Positions 63,909 to 64,000 of a stretch of DNA of 64,000 nucleotides are shown piece by piece. The DNA lies in assembly GCA_013695355.1 (NCBI GenBank), contig JACDAQ010000018.1:1-64000 (forward strand), in the 5' to 3' direction. A model generated the notes under the pieces. The model ran no database searches and was not told the origin of the DNA. It worked only from the letters and a program-made list of their open reading frames with translations. Every line of letters starts with the position of its first letter. Position 1 is the stretch's first letter. Source of the stretch: Candidatus Protochlamydia sp. (lineage in GTDB: Bacteria; Chlamydiota; Chlamydiia; Chlamydiales; Parachlamydiaceae). A program made the translations under genes and the position numbers.

Positions 63909-64000
63909 TTATTGAGAATTATTGAAAAAAGGGGCTTTTACCTCTTTTAATATATCTTTTTCTGCCCAGCTTAGTGAAATGTCGCCTAAATTTTTGATCG
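63909..64000 (-). CDS. Partial TPR chaperone-like paralogue (cut by window end)
   Basis: The last 30 codons of a gene that continues past the window, ending IKNLGDISLSWAEKDILKEV and APFFNNSQ, with TAA at 63909-63911. It matches the end of the neighbouring 63433 gene (VKNLGTISLEWAEKDLTKKT, SPFFGG), 11 nt apart, so the two are tandem paralogues or an E/G-type chaperone pair. Confidence 0.75.
   Translation of the reverse strand, partial: IKNLGDISLSWAEKDILKEVKAPFFNNSQ

Noticed and set aside
1-64000. tRNA, rRNA or riboswitch genes
   Set aside because: No cloverleaf, rRNA core sequence or known riboswitch motif was recognised by eye in the gaps; a covariance-model search would be needed to exclude small RNAs.

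Overview
The window comes from an amoeba-associated, Chlamydia-like bacterium (order Chlamydiales/Parachlamydiales, most like the Parachlamydiaceae). Four things show this: a chlamydial-order type III secretion (T3SS) block with a Pkn5-type kinase between the C-ring and secretin genes; an hrcA-grpE-dnaK operon whose HrcA has the longer chlamydial size; a metal P-type ATPase gene beside a CCC1/VIT-like gene with serS in the same region, as I remember for CT727-CT729; and a cysteine-rich Pom-like outer-membrane barrel. Housekeeping islands are separated by AT-rich stretches with orphan membrane proteins, decayed paralogues and palindromic repeats.

Layout. 0-4.3 kb: dnaK, grpE and hrcA, transcribed leftward from a strong promoter next to a degenerate CIRCE. 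4.3-7.4 kb: a large NAD-glutamate dehydrogenase. 7.4-19 kb: accessory genes (an Inc-like protein, a small secreted protein, an M48-like peptidase, a P1B-4-type metal ATPase with a CCC1/VIT-like partner, a hydrophobic orphan, a ChaN/Tiki-like protein) and an ISAs1-type insertion sequence with terminal repeats and a perfect 10-bp target duplication but a dead transposase. 19-27.3 kb: M18 aminopeptidase, Pom-like porin, serS, smc. 27.4-31.4 kb: duplicated accessory genes, including a membrane-anchored USP-type (C19) deubiquitinase-like protein followed by its own decayed copy. 31.5-39.2 kb: a tightly packed ald / Hsp70-like / SWIM-SNF2 helicase cassette. 39.6-46.9 kb: DUF4143 ATPase, der, SulP transporter, mscL with a zinc ribbon, and a three-gene HipB-HipS-HipT-type toxin-antitoxin locus.

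47-64 kb is a leftward T3SS operon: TPR chaperone-like genes (one cut by the window end), needle SctF, a CT668-position protein, ATPase SctN, stalk SctO, ruler SctP, a YQQP-repeat membrane protein, a second shorter SctP paralogue, C-ring SctQ, a Pkn5-type kinase fused to a SpoIIE/PP2C-like region, secretin SctC, then a TPR-type lipoprotein and a YidD-like exported protein. The ordering matches the Chlamydia CT666-CT674 block except for the inserted repeat protein, the duplicated ruler and the placement of the TPR genes.

The most notable points are the two rulers of different length around an unrelated repeat protein, the kinase-phosphatase-like fusion, the USP-type protease pair, the ald/Hsp70/SNF2 cassette, the HipBST-like locus, and a set of nested palindromic elements, two of which share a perfect 45-bp sequence 51 kb apart. 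No tRNA, rRNA or CRISPR array was seen. All functional calls are read from motifs and gene order; no database search was run.
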